DNA of 42,843 nt, taken from NCBI RefSeq assembly GCF_024655635.1, contig NZ_JANLGI010000027.1:1-42843 (forward strand), read 5' to 3'. A model generated the notes under the pieces. That model was given only the letters and a program-made list of their open reading frames with translations. It was not told where the DNA came from and searched no databases. The DNA is from Allobosea sp. 47.2.35 (GTDB lineage Bacteria > Pseudomonadota > Alphaproteobacteria > Rhizobiales > Beijerinckiaceae). A program made the translations under genes and the position numbers. Shown one piece after another: positions 7,809-16,331 of the stretch (position 1 is the stretch's first letter; each line of letters opens with the position of its first letter).

Positions 7809-8771
7809 TCAGTTGGTGGCGGCGAAGCGCCGGTCGATGAGGCTGTCGACGGCGGCCTTCACATCGGTCGTGGCCGGCAGCACGCCGGCTTCCTTCAGTG
7901 CAAGACCGGCGGCGGTGATGGTGTCGACCTGCGCCTGGCCGATCGCCGAATGGGTCAATTCGGTGCGGGTGAGCTGGCGCTCGATCACCGGCTCGGAGAG
8001 CTTGGTGTATTCGACCAGAACCTTCTTGAGCTCGGCCGGATTGGCGCGCGCATAGGCGCGGGCCTCCTCGTAGGCGGCCAGCACCTTCTTCACCAGCGCC
8101 GGGTTCTCGTTGGCGAAGGCCTCGCGGACATTGAGGATACCCCAGGTGTTGTCCTCGGCCTTGCGGTAGAACAGCCTGGCGCCGCTCTCGACCTCGGCAG
8201 CGGCCATCAACGGGTCGAGCCCGGCCCAGGCGTCGACATCGCCCCGCTCCAGCGCGAGGCGGCCATCGGCATGCTGGAGCAGGACGAGCTTGACGTCCTT
8301 CTCGGTCAGCTTGGCATCGGCCAGCGCGCGGACGAGGAAGATATGCGGATCGGTGCCGCGGGTGACGGCGACGCGCTTGCCCTTGAGATCGGCGACCTTG
8401 GCGATCTCGCTCTTGGCGCCGGTGACCAGCGCCGTCCATTCCGGCCGGGAATAGACATAGATCGACTTGATCGGATTGCCGTTGATCTTGCCGATCAGCG
8501 CGGCGGCGCCAGCGGTTGAGCCGAAATCGATCGATCCGGCATTGAGGAATTCGAGCGCCTTGTTCGATCCGGCGGACAGCACCCAGCGCACCTTGATGCC
8601 ATCGGCCTCAAGCGCCTTCTCGAGAATACCGCGCTCCTTCAGCACGAGGCTGACGGGATTATAGGTCGCGTAGTCGATCCGGATTTCCTTGGGTGCCTGC
8701 GCGAAGGCCGGCGCGGCAAGGCCGGCAGCGGCAACAAAGGCGAGCGCGAGGCGGCGGGTGATGCTGGTCAT
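7809..8771 (-). CDS. ssuA: sulfonate/nitrate-type ABC transporter, periplasmic binding protein
   Basis: This 320-residue secreted binding protein of the SsuA/TauA/NrtA family has a signal peptide (MTSITRRLALAFVAAAGLAA, cleavage after AFA) and the family blocks GSTAGAAALIG, LKGKRVAVTRGTDPHIFL and DAWAGLDP. It is the first gene of the operon. The ATG at 8771 is chosen for the signal peptide and an AGGGA site ten bases upstream. An in-frame ATG at 8831 directly abuts the SAM-II aptamer without a ribosome site. Regulation is probably by SAM through the upstream riboswitch, so expression rises when methionine/SAM is scarce. Confidence 0.9.
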   Translation of the reverse strand: MTSITRRLALAFVAAAGLAAPAFAQAPKEIRIDYATYNPVSLVLKERGILEKALEADGIKVRWVLSAGSNKALEFLNAGSIDFGSTAGAAALIGKINGNPIKSIYVYSRPEWTALVTGAKSEIAKVADLKGKRVAVTRGTDPHIFLVRALADAKLTEKDVKLVLLQHADGRLALERGDVDAWAGLDPLMAAAEVESGARLFYRKAEDNTWGILNVREAFANENPALVKKVLAAYEEARAYARANPAELKKVLVEYTKLSEPVIERQLTRTELTHSAIGQAQVDTITAAGLALKEAGVLPATTDVKAAVDSLIDRRFAATN

Positions 8772-8831
8772 GGGGCTTATCCCTCTGTCGATGGTGCGAG
8801 GGATCGGGACGGGTGGCGTCCTTTGCCCCAT

Positions 8832-8883
8832 GCTTTAGCTGCACTTGTTTCGCGCCCGCAAGCTGGTGGCTCAAATCGGCGCG
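8832..8883 (-). promoter_or_regulatory. SAM-II riboswitch (copy B)
   Basis: This is the same architecture as copy A and nearly the same sequence: cgcgccgatttga, loop, gcgggcgcg, then caagtgcagctaaagc. Differences are confined mainly to the loop and one base of the 3' pairing block (AAGTG for AAATG, which may form a G-U pair with GATTT). It leads the ssuA-ssuC-ssuB operon, starting about seven bases after the -10 box. The aptamer ends about 60 nt before the ssuA start. Confidence 0.88.
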
Positions 8884-8890
8884 TATCCGA

Positions 8891-8919
8891 TCTATAGGTC
8901 TGGTCGTTCTGTTTGTCAA
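8891..8919 (-). promoter_or_regulatory. sigma70-type promoter before SAM-II copy B
   Basis: On the minus strand TTGACA (8914-8919), a 17-bp spacer and TATAGA (8891-8896) give a near-consensus promoter. Both promoters share gtTTGACAAA-type flanks and AGACCT just before the -10 box, so the whole promoter-aptamer block looks duplicated. Confidence 0.82.
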
Positions 8920-9036
8920 ACAACACGCTTGAATGTGTTTTTATCTGCGTTTCACATCTTGTAGCGTTTAATTTTATCCTCTCCCTACCCCCTTACCCAT
9001 GTTACGAAAGGCGATGCTCGCCGGACCGGAGCCTTC

Positions 9037-11847
9037 GTGACCACGCCTCCTGCCAAGCCCGCCCTGTCGCTCGCCGAGATGCTGCACAGCCCCGAGGCCG
9101 GGATCGCGCGGCTGTTCGAGACCATCAGCCGGCGCGACAAGGCGCAGATGCGGCAAGCCCTGGTCACCGGGCTCAGGCAGGTGCTCGACGAAGGCCACGC
9201 TTCCGCGCGAGCGATCCTGGCGGGGCCGCGCGCCGGCCTGGCCTGTGCGCATCGGCTCTCGGCGGTGATGGATGCCGTGGTGCTCGGATTGCACAGCGCG
9301 GCGACCAGCTATTTCTATCCGGCCGACAACCCGTCGCAATCGGAGCGGATCGCTGTGGTCGCCGTCGGCGGCTACGGGCGCGGCACGCTGGCGCCGGGCT
9401 CGGATGTCGACCTGCTCTTCCTGTTCCCGCACAAGCAGACGGCCTGGGGCGAGAGCGTCATCGAGTCGATGCTCTATCCGCTTTGGGACCTGAAGCTGAA
9501 AACCGGCCATTCCGTGCGTTCGATCGACGATTGCGTGCGCGAGGCCCGTGCCGACATGACGATCCGCACAGCCCTGCTGGAAGCCCGTTTTCTGGTGGGG
9601 GACCGCTCGCTCTTCAACGAGATGGTCAGCCGCTTCGATGCCGAAGTGGTCGAGGGCACGGCCCAGGCCTTCACCGAGGCCAAGCTCGCCGAGCGCGAGC
9701 TCCGGGTGCAGCGAGCGGGCGCCTCGCGCTATCTGGTCGAGCCCAACGTCAAGGACGGCAAGGGCGGCCTGCGCGACCTCAACACGTTGTTCTGGATCGC
9801 CAAATACGCCTACCGCGTCCATGACGTACGCGACCTCGTCGAAGCCGGGCTGTTCGACAAACAGGAACTCCAGATGTTTCAGCGCTCGGAGGAATTCCTC
9901 TGGCGCGTACGCTGCTGGCTGCATTTCATCACCGGCCGGGCCGAGGAGCGACTGTCCTTCGACCTGCAACGGCAGGTCGCAGCGGAAATCGGCTATGCCG
10001 GCCGCAGCGGGCAGGCACCGGTCGAGCGCTTCATGAAGGCCTACTTCCTGATCGCGAAGGATGTCGGCGATCTCACCGCCATCGTCTGCGCCGCGCTGGA
10101 GGCCCGCCAGCAGAAGCCGCGCGCCAGCCTGTCGAAGCTGCTCGGCACCTTCGCCAAGCGCAAGCGCGAGCGTTCGCTCGGCCATGCCGATTTCAAGCTG
10201 ACGAGCCAGCGCCTCGATGTCGTCGATGACAGCGCCTTCGAGCGCGATCCGGTCAACCTGCTCCGGCTCTATGCCATCGCCAGCCGCGAGGACCTCGCCA
10301 TCCACCCGGATGCCAGCCGCCTCGTGACGCAGTCGCTCCGGCTGATCACGCCGGGCCTGCGCAACGAGCCGGAAGCCAACCGCATCTTCCTGGAGATCCT
10401 GACCGGCCGGCGCTCCCCCGAAGTCGTGCTCAGGCGCATGAACGAATCCGGTTTGCTCGGCCGCTTCGTCCCGGATTTCGGCCGCGTCGTCGCGATGATG
10501 CAGTTCAACATGTACCACCACTACACGGTGGACGAGCACCTGATCCGCGCGATGGGCGTGCTGGCTGAGATCGATGCCGGCGTGCTGGAGGCCGAGCATC
10601 CGCTCGCCAACGAGATCATGCCGACCATCGCCAACCGGCGGGCGCTCTATGTCGCGCTCTTCCTGCACGACATCGCCAAGGGCCGGCCGGAGGACCATTC
10701 GATCGCCGGTGCGCGGATCGCCCGCAAGCTCGGACCACGCTTCGGCCTGACGCCCGCGCAGACAGAGACGGTAGCCTGGCTGGTCGAGCATCACCTGGAC
10801 ATGTCGACGGTGGCGCAGAGCCGCGATCTCGGCGACCCCAAGACGATCGAGAGCTTCGCCGCGACCGTGCAGACGCTGGAGCGGCTGAAGCTGCTGCTCG
10901 TCCTCACCGTCGCCGACATCAAGGCGGTCGGCCCCGGCGTCTGGAACGGCTGGAAAGGCCAGCTGCTGCGCACGCTTTATTACGAAACGGAGCTTGTGCT
11001 CGCCGGTGGGCATTCGGCGGTCGAGCGCAAGGCGCGCGTCGCGATGAAGCAGGACGAATTGCGTCGGCGCCTCGCCGACTGGAGCGCCGAGGAACGCGAC
11101 GCCTATGTCGCGCGGCACTACCCGGCCTACTGGATCAAGGTCGATCCGGACGAGCAGGAGAAGCATGCGCGCTTCCTGCGCGAGGCCGAACAGGCCGGGC
11201 GCACCACGGCGACGATCGTCGAGACCGACAAGTTCCGCGGCGTGACCGAGCTCACCGTGCTAGCGCCCGACCATCCGCGCCTGCTCGCCATCGTCACCGG
11301 CGCCTGCGCGGCGGCCGGCGGCAATATCGTCGATGCGCAGATCTTCACGACCAGCGACGGGCTGGTGCTCGACACGATCTCGGTCTCGCGCGCATTCGAC
11401 CGTGACGACGACGAATTGCGCCGGGCCGAGCGCATCGCCGCCGCGATCGAGCGAGCCTTGAAGGGCGAGATCAAGATCGCCGATCTCGTGGCGCAGCGCC
11501 GCGCCCCGCCGCCGCGCGGCCAGACCTTCCAGGTCGAGCCGGAGGTCGTGATCGACAATGTGCTCTCGGCGCGCCACACGGTGCTGGAAGTGTCCGGCCT
11601 CGACCGACCGGGCCTGCTCTACGATCTCACCACGGCGATCGGAAAGCTCAACCTCAACATCGCCTCGGCCCATATCGCGACCTTCGGCGAGAAGGCGGTC
11701 GACGTGTTCTACATCACCGACCTGACCCATGCGAAGATCGTCACGACCGGCCGGCAACTGACGATCCGCAAGGCACTCATCGACGTCTTCAAGTTCGAGG
11801 CCGAGAAGCCGGCGGCGGCCAGGGCGAAAGTGCCGGCCCGCGCTTGA
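9037..11847 (+). CDS. glnD: [protein-PII] uridylyltransferase/uridylyl-removing enzyme
   Basis: This 936-residue bifunctional nitrogen sensor adds or removes UMP on PII proteins in response to glutamine. The domains are in order. A nucleotidyltransferase domain has GGYGRGTLAPGSDVDLLFL (about 110-130) with the metal-binding Asp pair. A GlnD linker follows. An HD domain has HHYTVDEH (about 494) and FLHDIAKG (about 541). Two ACT domains begin at about 737 (ELTVLAPDHPRLL) and 847 (VLEVSGLDRPGLL). Length is normal for alphaproteobacteria. The GTG start has GGAG five bases upstream. It is divergent from the ssu operon. Confidence 0.97.
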   Translation: MTTPPAKPALSLAEMLHSPEAGIARLFETISRRDKAQMRQALVTGLRQVLDEGHASARAILAGPRAGLACAHRLSAVMDAVVLGLHSAATSYFYPADNPSQSERIAVVAVGGYGRGTLAPGSDVDLLFLFPHKQTAWGESVIESMLYPLWDLKLKTGHSVRSIDDCVREARADMTIRTALLEARFLVGDRSLFNEMVSRFDAEVVEGTAQAFTEAKLAERELRVQRAGASRYLVEPNVKDGKGGLRDLNTLFWIAKYAYRVHDVRDLVEAGLFDKQELQMFQRSEEFLWRVRCWLHFITGRAEERLSFDLQRQVAAEIGYAGRSGQAPVERFMKAYFLIAKDVGDLTAIVCAALEARQQKPRASLSKLLGTFAKRKRERSLGHADFKLTSQRLDVVDDSAFERDPVNLLRLYAIASREDLAIHPDASRLVTQSLRLITPGLRNEPEANRIFLEILTGRRSPEVVLRRMNESGLLGRFVPDFGRVVAMMQFNMYHHYTVDEHLIRAMGVLAEIDAGVLEAEHPLANEIMPTIANRRALYVALFLHDIAKGRPEDHSIAGARIARKLGPRFGLTPAQTETVAWLVEHHLDMSTVAQSRDLGDPKTIESFAATVQTLERLKLLLVLTVADIKAVGPGVWNGWKGQLLRTLYYETELVLAGGHSAVERKARVAMKQDELRRRLADWSAEERDAYVARHYPAYWIKVDPDEQEKHARFLREAEQAGRTTATIVETDKFRGVTELTVLAPDHPRLLAIVTGACAAAGGNIVDAQIFTTSDGLVLDTISVSRAFDRDDDELRRAERIAAAIERALKGEIKIADLVAQRRAPPPRGQTFQVEPEVVIDNVLSARHTVLEVSGLDRPGLLYDLTTAIGKLNLNIASAHIATFGEKAVDVFYITDLTHAKIVTTGRQLTIRKALIDVFKFEAEKPAAARAKVPARA

Positions 11848-11949
11848 TTTAAACGACCATAAGGCCGATATCCGGCACGAACGCGGCTGCAACCCGGCAT
11901 GACCGGCCTGGGCCCCGCAAGGGGCGGCGCAGCCAGCTCTTTAGTTGCC

Positions 11950-11994
11950 GCATTTTCTTCACGCGAACCGGTATCCACTTCGCTTGAAAATGCT
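11950..11994. repeat. dispersed intergenic palindrome upstream of grpE
   Basis: The arms gcattttc (11950-11957) and gaaaatgc (11986-11993) enclose ttcacgcgaaccggtatccacttcgctt. I recognise this roughly 45-bp element as a frequent intergenic repeat in Rhizobiales genomes, usually written as GCATTTTCgAGCGAAGTGG; this is from memory, not checked. It ends 22 bp before the grpE start, inside what should be its promoter/leader region, so it may influence grpE expression. Confidence 0.65.
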
Positions 11995-12016
11995 GAGAAA
12001 GGGACGTGACGATAAA

Positions 12017-12619
12017 ATGACGCAGAACCCTGCGACGGAAGACCCCAACCTCGAAGCCGGCGCGGATGCGCCCGAGCAGGCGGCCACCGCCGAGGCAGGC
12101 CTCGCGGCGCAGTTCGCCAAGCTCCAGGCCGAACGCGACGACCTTAAGGACAAGCTGCTGCGCACGCTCGCCGAGATGGAAAACCTGCGCCGCCGCACCG
12201 AGCGCGAGATCGCCGATGCCAAGACCTATGCCGTGACCAGCTTCGCCCGCGACATGCTCGGCTCCTCCGACAACCTGCGCCGGGCGCTGGAAAGCCTGCC
12301 GGCCGACGCGATGAAGACGGCCGATGCCGCGGTGAAGGCACTGCATGAGGGCGTCGAGCTGACCGAGCGCGAACTGCTCAAGACGCTGGAGCGCCACGGC
12401 GTGCGCCGGATCGATCCGCAGGGCGAGAAGTTCGACCCCAACCTGCACCAGGCCATGTTCGAGGCGCCCGACGCCTCGATCGCCAAGGGGCTGGTCTCGA
12501 AGGTCGTGCAGATCGGCTACAAGATCGGCGAGCGCGTGCTGCGTCCGGCCCTGGTCGGCGTCTCGGCGGGAGCGCCGAAGACTCCGGACGCGCCGGCCGG
12601 CGAGCCGACCCAGCACTGA
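12017..12619 (+). CDS. grpE: nucleotide exchange factor GrpE
   Basis: This 200-residue co-chaperone releases ADP from DnaK. It has an acidic, disordered N-terminus, a long coiled coil (about 35-90, containing LLRTLAEMENLRRRTEREI) and the C-terminal beta domain with QGEKFDPNLHQAMFE (about 135-150) and VLRPALVGVS at the end. The ATG at 12017 (MTQNPATED) gives the family length; an in-frame upstream ATG exists but would begin inside the leader repeat region. It is followed four bases later by a UPF0126 gene, probably translationally coupled. Confidence 0.95.
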   Translation: MTQNPATEDPNLEAGADAPEQAATAEAGLAAQFAKLQAERDDLKDKLLRTLAEMENLRRRTEREIADAKTYAVTSFARDMLGSSDNLRRALESLPADAMKTADAAVKALHEGVELTERELLKTLERHGVRRIDPQGEKFDPNLHQAMFEAPDASIAKGLVSKVVQIGYKIGERVLRPALVGVSAGAPKTPDAPAGEPTQH

Positions 12620-12623
12620 CGCC

Positions 12624-13244
12624 GTGTTCGAGGCCGCCGGCGTCGCCATCTTCGCGCTGACCGGCGCCCTCGTCGCCGCCCGCAAGGGCATGGACCCGTT
12701 CGGCTTCATCCTTCTCGCGACCGTCACCGGCGTCGGTGGCGGCACCTTGCGCGACGTCCTGCTCGGGCGCGGCATCTTCTGGGTGCGCGACCCCAGCGAC
12801 GTCATCGTCTGCACGACGGTCGCGCTCTGCGCCTGGGGACTGGCCTATATCCGGCCCGGCATGCTCGAAGGCTGGGCCGGGCGCAAGCTGCTGCTCTGGG
12901 CCGATGCCGCCGGCCTCTCGCTCTTCGCCGTCATCGGCACGCTCAAGGGCCTCGACGCGGCCGTGCCCGTGCTCTCGGCCGTCGCGCTCGGCGCGATGAC
13001 CGCAACCTTCGGCGGCATCCTGCGCGACATTCTCGCGGGCGACCGGCCGATGGTGCTGTGGAGCCGCGATTTCTACGTCACCGCCGCGACTGCAGGCGCC
13101 GCCATGACGGCGCTGCTGACCGGGCTTGGTCTCTCCGGACCGGTCGTGATGCTCGGAGGTATCGCAGCCTGCTTCGGCCTCCGAGCCGGTTCGCTGCTGT
13201 TCGGCTGGTCGTTCCCGAACCTGCCCGGCAAAGCGCCGGACTAA
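12624..13244 (+). CDS. TRIC-like/UPF0126 membrane protein
   Basis: This 206-residue polytopic membrane protein consists of two copies of the UPF0126 glycine-rich repeat: GVGGGTLRDVLLGR (about 33-46) and ATFGGILRDILAGDRP (about 120-135). The family (YadS/YicG, also called TRIC channel) is thought to form cation channels, but the bacterial role is uncertain. A GTG start lies four bases after the grpE stop. The gene ends overlapping the convergent alkB stop by three bases. Confidence 0.88.
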   Translation: MFEAAGVAIFALTGALVAARKGMDPFGFILLATVTGVGGGTLRDVLLGRGIFWVRDPSDVIVCTTVALCAWGLAYIRPGMLEGWAGRKLLLWADAAGLSLFAVIGTLKGLDAAVPVLSAVALGAMTATFGGILRDILAGDRPMVLWSRDFYVTAATAGAAMTALLTGLGLSGPVVMLGGIAACFGLRAGSLLFGWSFPNLPGKAPD

Positions 13245-13864
13245 GATTTCGGCTTCGTCACCCGTCGCATCGTCAGGTTGATCCGTCCGCCTTCCGGCAG
13301 CAGCGTGGACGAGCCCGTCAGGATGCGGTCGATGCCGTGATAGGCCAGCCGCGCCTCGCCACCGAAGAGCAGCACGTCGCCTGAAGCGAGCTTGAGCGAG
13401 GTCGTCTTGCCGCCGCGCGTCGTGCCGCCAATGCGGAAGAGCGCGGCATCGCCGAGCGAGACCGACAGGACCGGCGCATCGAAATCCTGCTCGTCGCGAT
13501 CCTGATGCAGGCCCATCTTGGCGCCGGCCGCATAGAAATTGACGAGGCAGGCCTCGGGCGGATGCGGATAGCCGGCCAGTTCCCGCCAGAGGTCGAGCAG
13601 CGGCGCCGGCATGATCGGCCAGGGCTCGCCGGTCTCGGGATGCTCGGGCTGGTAGCGATAGCCGTTGATGTCGGAGACCCAGCCGAGCGAGCCGCAATTG
13701 GTCATGCGGACCGAAAAGGGATTGCCGCTCTTGGGCATGCGCGGCTGGAAGAACGGCGCCTTGCGCGCGACCGCCCTGAGTTCCGCCACCAGCGCGGCCT
13801 GCTCCTCTGGCGCCAGCTTGCCCGGCCAGTGGACGACGCCCGGAGCGACGACAACCCGGGTCAT
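13241..13864 (-). CDS. alkB: AlkB-like Fe(II)/2-oxoglutarate dioxygenase
   Basis: This 207-residue protein carries the full AlkB catalytic set: HQD (His120, Asp122), His176 (AYHGIDRI), and the 2-oxoglutarate-binding RINLTMRR block (Arg194, Arg200). FYAAGAKMGLHQDRDE is the family core. AlkB oxidatively removes methyl groups from 1-meA and 3-meC in DNA or RNA. The gene starts two bases after the dapB stop, so it is co-transcribed with dapB. It is not linked to an Ada-type regulator here. Confidence 0.95.
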   Translation of the reverse strand: MTRVVVAPGVVHWPGKLAPEEQAALVAELRAVARKAPFFQPRMPKSGNPFSVRMTNCGSLGWVSDINGYRYQPEHPETGEPWPIMPAPLLDLWRELAGYPHPPEACLVNFYAAGAKMGLHQDRDEQDFDAPVLSVSLGDAALFRIGGTTRGGKTTSLKLASGDVLLFGGEARLAYHGIDRILTGSSTLLPEGGRINLTMRRVTKPKS

Positions 13865-13866
13865 GG

Positions 13867-14682
13867 TCAGAGCGCGTCGAGGCCGAGCACGTCAGCCATG
13901 GAGTAAAGGCGCGCTTCACGCCCCTTGCCCCAGAGCGCCGCCTTGACCGCCCCCTGCGCAAAGAGGCTGCGGTCCTCCGCAACATGGGCGAGTTCGAGCC
14001 GCTCGCCGGCACCCGCAAAAATCACCTTGTGGTCGCCGATAACGGTGCCGCCGCGCAGCGCCGCGAAGCCGATCGTGCCGGGCTCGCGTACGCCGGTAAT
14101 GCCGTCGCGGCCAGCGACGCGCGCCTTCGCGAGATCGACGGCGCGGCCCTCTGCCGCCGCCTCGCCGAGCAGGACGGCGGTGCCGGAAGGCGCATCGACC
14201 TTCATGCGGTGATGCATCTCGACGATCTCGATGTCCCAGTCGGTGCCGAGCGTCGCCGCGACCTTCCGCACCAGCGCCGCCAGCAGGTTGACGCCGAGGC
14301 TCATATTGCCGGAGCGGATGATCGGCGTGCGCTTCGCCGCTTCGGCCAGCTCGGCAAGATGCCTGGGCTCCAGCCCGGTCGTGCCGACGACATGCAGGAT
14401 GCCCGCCTCGGCCGCCAGCTTGGCGAAGGCGACCGTCGCGTCTGGCGCGGTGAAATCCAGAACGCCATCGGCGGCCGCGAAGGCGGCAGCGGCATCGCTC
14501 GTCACCTTGACGCCGGACGCAGGCAGGCCGGCGAGACCCCCGGCATCCTCGCCGAGCGCGGCCGAGCCCGGCCGCTCGATCGCCGCCACGAGCGTGCAGC
14601 CTTCAGCCTGATCGATGGCGCGGATCAGCATCCGGCCCATCCGCCCGGCGGCACCGACGACGACGAGACGCATATCACTCAT
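13867..14682 (-). CDS. dapB: 4-hydroxy-tetrahydrodipicolinate reductase
   Basis: This 271-residue NAD(P)H-dependent enzyme belongs to the lysine/diaminopimelate pathway. The N-terminal Rossmann motif is VVVGAAGRMG (7-16). Other family blocks are DFTAPDA, VVGTTGL, GNMSLGVN and the substrate loop EMHHRMKVDAPSGTA (about 150-165). The ATG at 14682 fits homologues; an in-frame extension of 14 codons upstream lacks family similarity. alkB follows with a two-base gap. The upstream side carries the terminator of the Tim44-domain gene. Confidence 0.95.
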   Translation of the reverse strand: MSDMRLVVVGAAGRMGRMLIRAIDQAEGCTLVAAIERPGSAALGEDAGGLAGLPASGVKVTSDAAAAFAAADGVLDFTAPDATVAFAKLAAEAGILHVVGTTGLEPRHLAELAEAAKRTPIIRSGNMSLGVNLLAALVRKVAATLGTDWDIEIVEMHHRMKVDAPSGTAVLLGEAAAEGRAVDLAKARVAGRDGITGVREPGTIGFAALRGGTVIGDHKVIFAGAGERLELAHVAEDRSLFAQGAVKAALWGKGREARLYSMADVLGLDAL

Positions 14683-14769
14683 GGAAGGCGGGCTCCGGGC
14701 TGGCTCTGTTCGCCAGTAGCGCAATAGGCTCCGCTCCGCCAGCGGCCCACCCGAAAGCCGCGCTTAGCA

Positions 14770-14795
14770 AAACGGCCGGGTTGCCCCGGCCGTTT
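14770..14795 (-). terminator. terminator after the Tim44-domain gene
   Basis: An 11-bp GC-rich stem (aaacggccggg equivalent on the minus strand) with a 4-nt loop is followed on the minus strand by TTTT-G. It lies 25 bases beyond the Tim44-domain stop and separates that gene from dapB. Confidence 0.72.
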
Positions 14796-14819
14796 CTCAT
14801 TATCAGACGTTTACGGCGC

Positions 14820-15803
14820 TCAGGCCGCCTGCTGGATGCCCGAGAGCTTCCAGGCTGCGCCGCGCTCGCGCACGAAGGTCCAGTACTCGCTGACCTCCTG
14901 AGCCTGCGTGGCGCTGCCGTCGACGATCTTGCCGGTCTTGCGGTCATAGGCCGCGTTGATCAGGCTGAAGCGCATCGCGACGGTCGCGTAGTCGAGATCG
15001 CCCTCGCGCCAGGCCTGCGACAGGTCGCCCTGCAGCAGCTTGACGTCGGAGACGCGGTCGGCGACGCCGCGGCGGGCATTGTCGCTGAGATCCTCGTCGA
15101 AATAGCCGAACATCTCGGTCGTCGTCCGCTGGCGCAGGCCGGCCTCATCCTCGTTCGAGTAGGCGGTGTTGATCTCGCCGAGCAGGCGCTCGAACGCATT
15201 GAAGTCGTCACCCGACAGCTCGATCGGCTGCGGCTGGACGACAGCAGCGGCGGCACCGCCGCCGAAACCGCCCATGCGGGCGGCGGCAGGCTGCGGCTGC
15301 GGCGCATCATAGCCCTGACGGGCATAGGGCGCGCCCGCGCCGGCGAGCTGCGGTTCGGAGCGGCGACGGAAGAAGCGGATGGCGAGCACGACGATGCCGG
15401 CGATCAGCGCGAGCTGCAGAACGAAGCCGAGCATGCCGGCCAGCGAGGCCAGGCCGCTGAAGAAGCCGGAGCCCGAGAGCAGGCCGAACAGGCCCGCGCC
15501 GAGCAGGCCGGCGCCGATGCCCATCATCATGTTGCGCGCGAAGGACGGGCGCGCGGCCTGCGCCGCCGCACCGGCAGCCGCGGGGCCAGCCATGGAGGGC
15601 GAAGCCGGAGCCGAGCGCTGGAAAGTCTGGGCGCCGCCCGGCGTCGTATTGGTCGACGGCGGCGCGCTATTGGTGAACGACCCACGGCTGCCCGAGCTGC
15701 GGCCGCCGCCCGGACGGGCTTCGGCAACGAGCGGCACGAGCAACAGGGCCCCGGCGACCAGGGCGACGGCACGTCCACGACGGGCGAGCGAAATCAGAGA
15801 CAT
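14820..15803 (-). CDS. Tim44-domain membrane protein
   Basis: This 327-residue protein has an N-terminal signal or anchor segment (about 12-30, ending EARPGGG), a Ser/Pro/Ala-rich low-complexity linker, two or three Gly-rich hydrophobic segments (about 90-150) and a C-terminal Tim44/TimA-like domain (about 190-325) with VRERGAAWKLSGIQ at the end. In mitochondria Tim44 docks Hsp70 to the translocon; in bacteria the domain is thought to bind membranes, and its role is unclear. The start at 15803 has GGAGG five bases upstream. It ends before a terminator, so it is probably monocistronic. Confidence 0.85.
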   Translation of the reverse strand: MSLISLARRGRAVALVAGALLLVPLVAEARPGGGRSSGSRGSFTNSAPPSTNTTPGGAQTFQRSAPASPSMAGPAAAGAAAQAARPSFARNMMMGIGAGLLGAGLFGLLSGSGFFSGLASLAGMLGFVLQLALIAGIVVLAIRFFRRRSEPQLAGAGAPYARQGYDAPQPQPAAARMGGFGGGAAAAVVQPQPIELSGDDFNAFERLLGEINTAYSNEDEAGLRQRTTTEMFGYFDEDLSDNARRGVADRVSDVKLLQGDLSQAWREGDLDYATVAMRFSLINAAYDRKTGKIVDGSATQAQEVSEYWTFVRERGAAWKLSGIQQAA

Positions 15804-15996
15804 TGTTCCTCCCGGAGCCCACCATGGGCCCACCGCCGCACAATATGGAGAGAGCCGACACCCCGCGCAAGGCCCCTTCCGGCTAACAGACTGAAAAGTC
15901 TTACTATTTCAAATCGGCACATAATCATTCGTTGCAATCGGACCGATATGATAGGCTGACGAACCGTCTCGCGACACGAGACGCGGGAAGAGAGCC

Positions 15997-16296
15997 ATGA
16001 TCGGATCCGGACCGAGGCCTCACCGACACCGCATGCTGAGCTGGATGCTCGCGCTAGCGGTTCTGTTCCTGCTGAGCGAAGCCGCTGCGGCCGGAGACCC
16101 TGCGATCGCCCTCGACAAGCCGCGCCTCGCCCAGGCGCCGGAGCCGCTCTGCTTCTGCTGGAACGACGGCCGCAAGATCGCCGAGGGCGCGAAATCATGC
16201 ATCAGGACCACGCAGGGGCGACGGGTCGCGACCTGCGGGCGGGTAGTGAACATGATGTCCTGGGAAGTGACGGAAACCGCCTGCCCGCAAAGCTGA
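15997..16296 (+). CDS. small exported cysteine-containing hypothetical protein
   Basis: I do not recognise a family. This 99-residue protein has an N-terminal hydrophobic stretch (about 13-31, MLSWMLALAVLFLLSEAAAA) consistent with a signal peptide; a start at the second Met (residue 13) is possible. The mature part has five cysteines (CFCW, SC, TC, AC), suggesting disulfides in the periplasm. A good ribosome site (gggaagagag) precedes the ATG, and a 7-bp hairpin (cgtctcg/cgagacg, 15965-15983) sits just before it. A strong terminator follows. Confidence 0.65.
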   Translation: MIGSGPRPHRHRMLSWMLALAVLFLLSEAAAAGDPAIALDKPRLAQAPEPLCFCWNDGRKIAEGAKSCIRTTQGRRVATCGRVVNMMSWEVTETACPQS

Positions 16297-16331
16297 GCCT
16301 TCCGAATCGGAAAACGGCCTACGCACATAAA

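Noticed and set aside
6961..8439. 492-codon frame suggesting a fusion upstream of the permease
   Set aside because: The upstream part lies within ssuA in another frame and reads as low-complexity Arg/Gly; the permease begins at 7791.
8974..11166. 730-codon open frame on the minus strand across glnD
   Set aside because: It is antisense to an unmistakable glnD. Its translation is Arg/Asp/Gly/His-rich without any family motif, typical of high-GC shadow frames.
12378..14018. 546-codon minus-strand frame spanning grpE, the TRIC gene and alkB
   Set aside because: It overlaps three well-supported genes and has no motif; its codon pattern is that of a shifted alkB frame.
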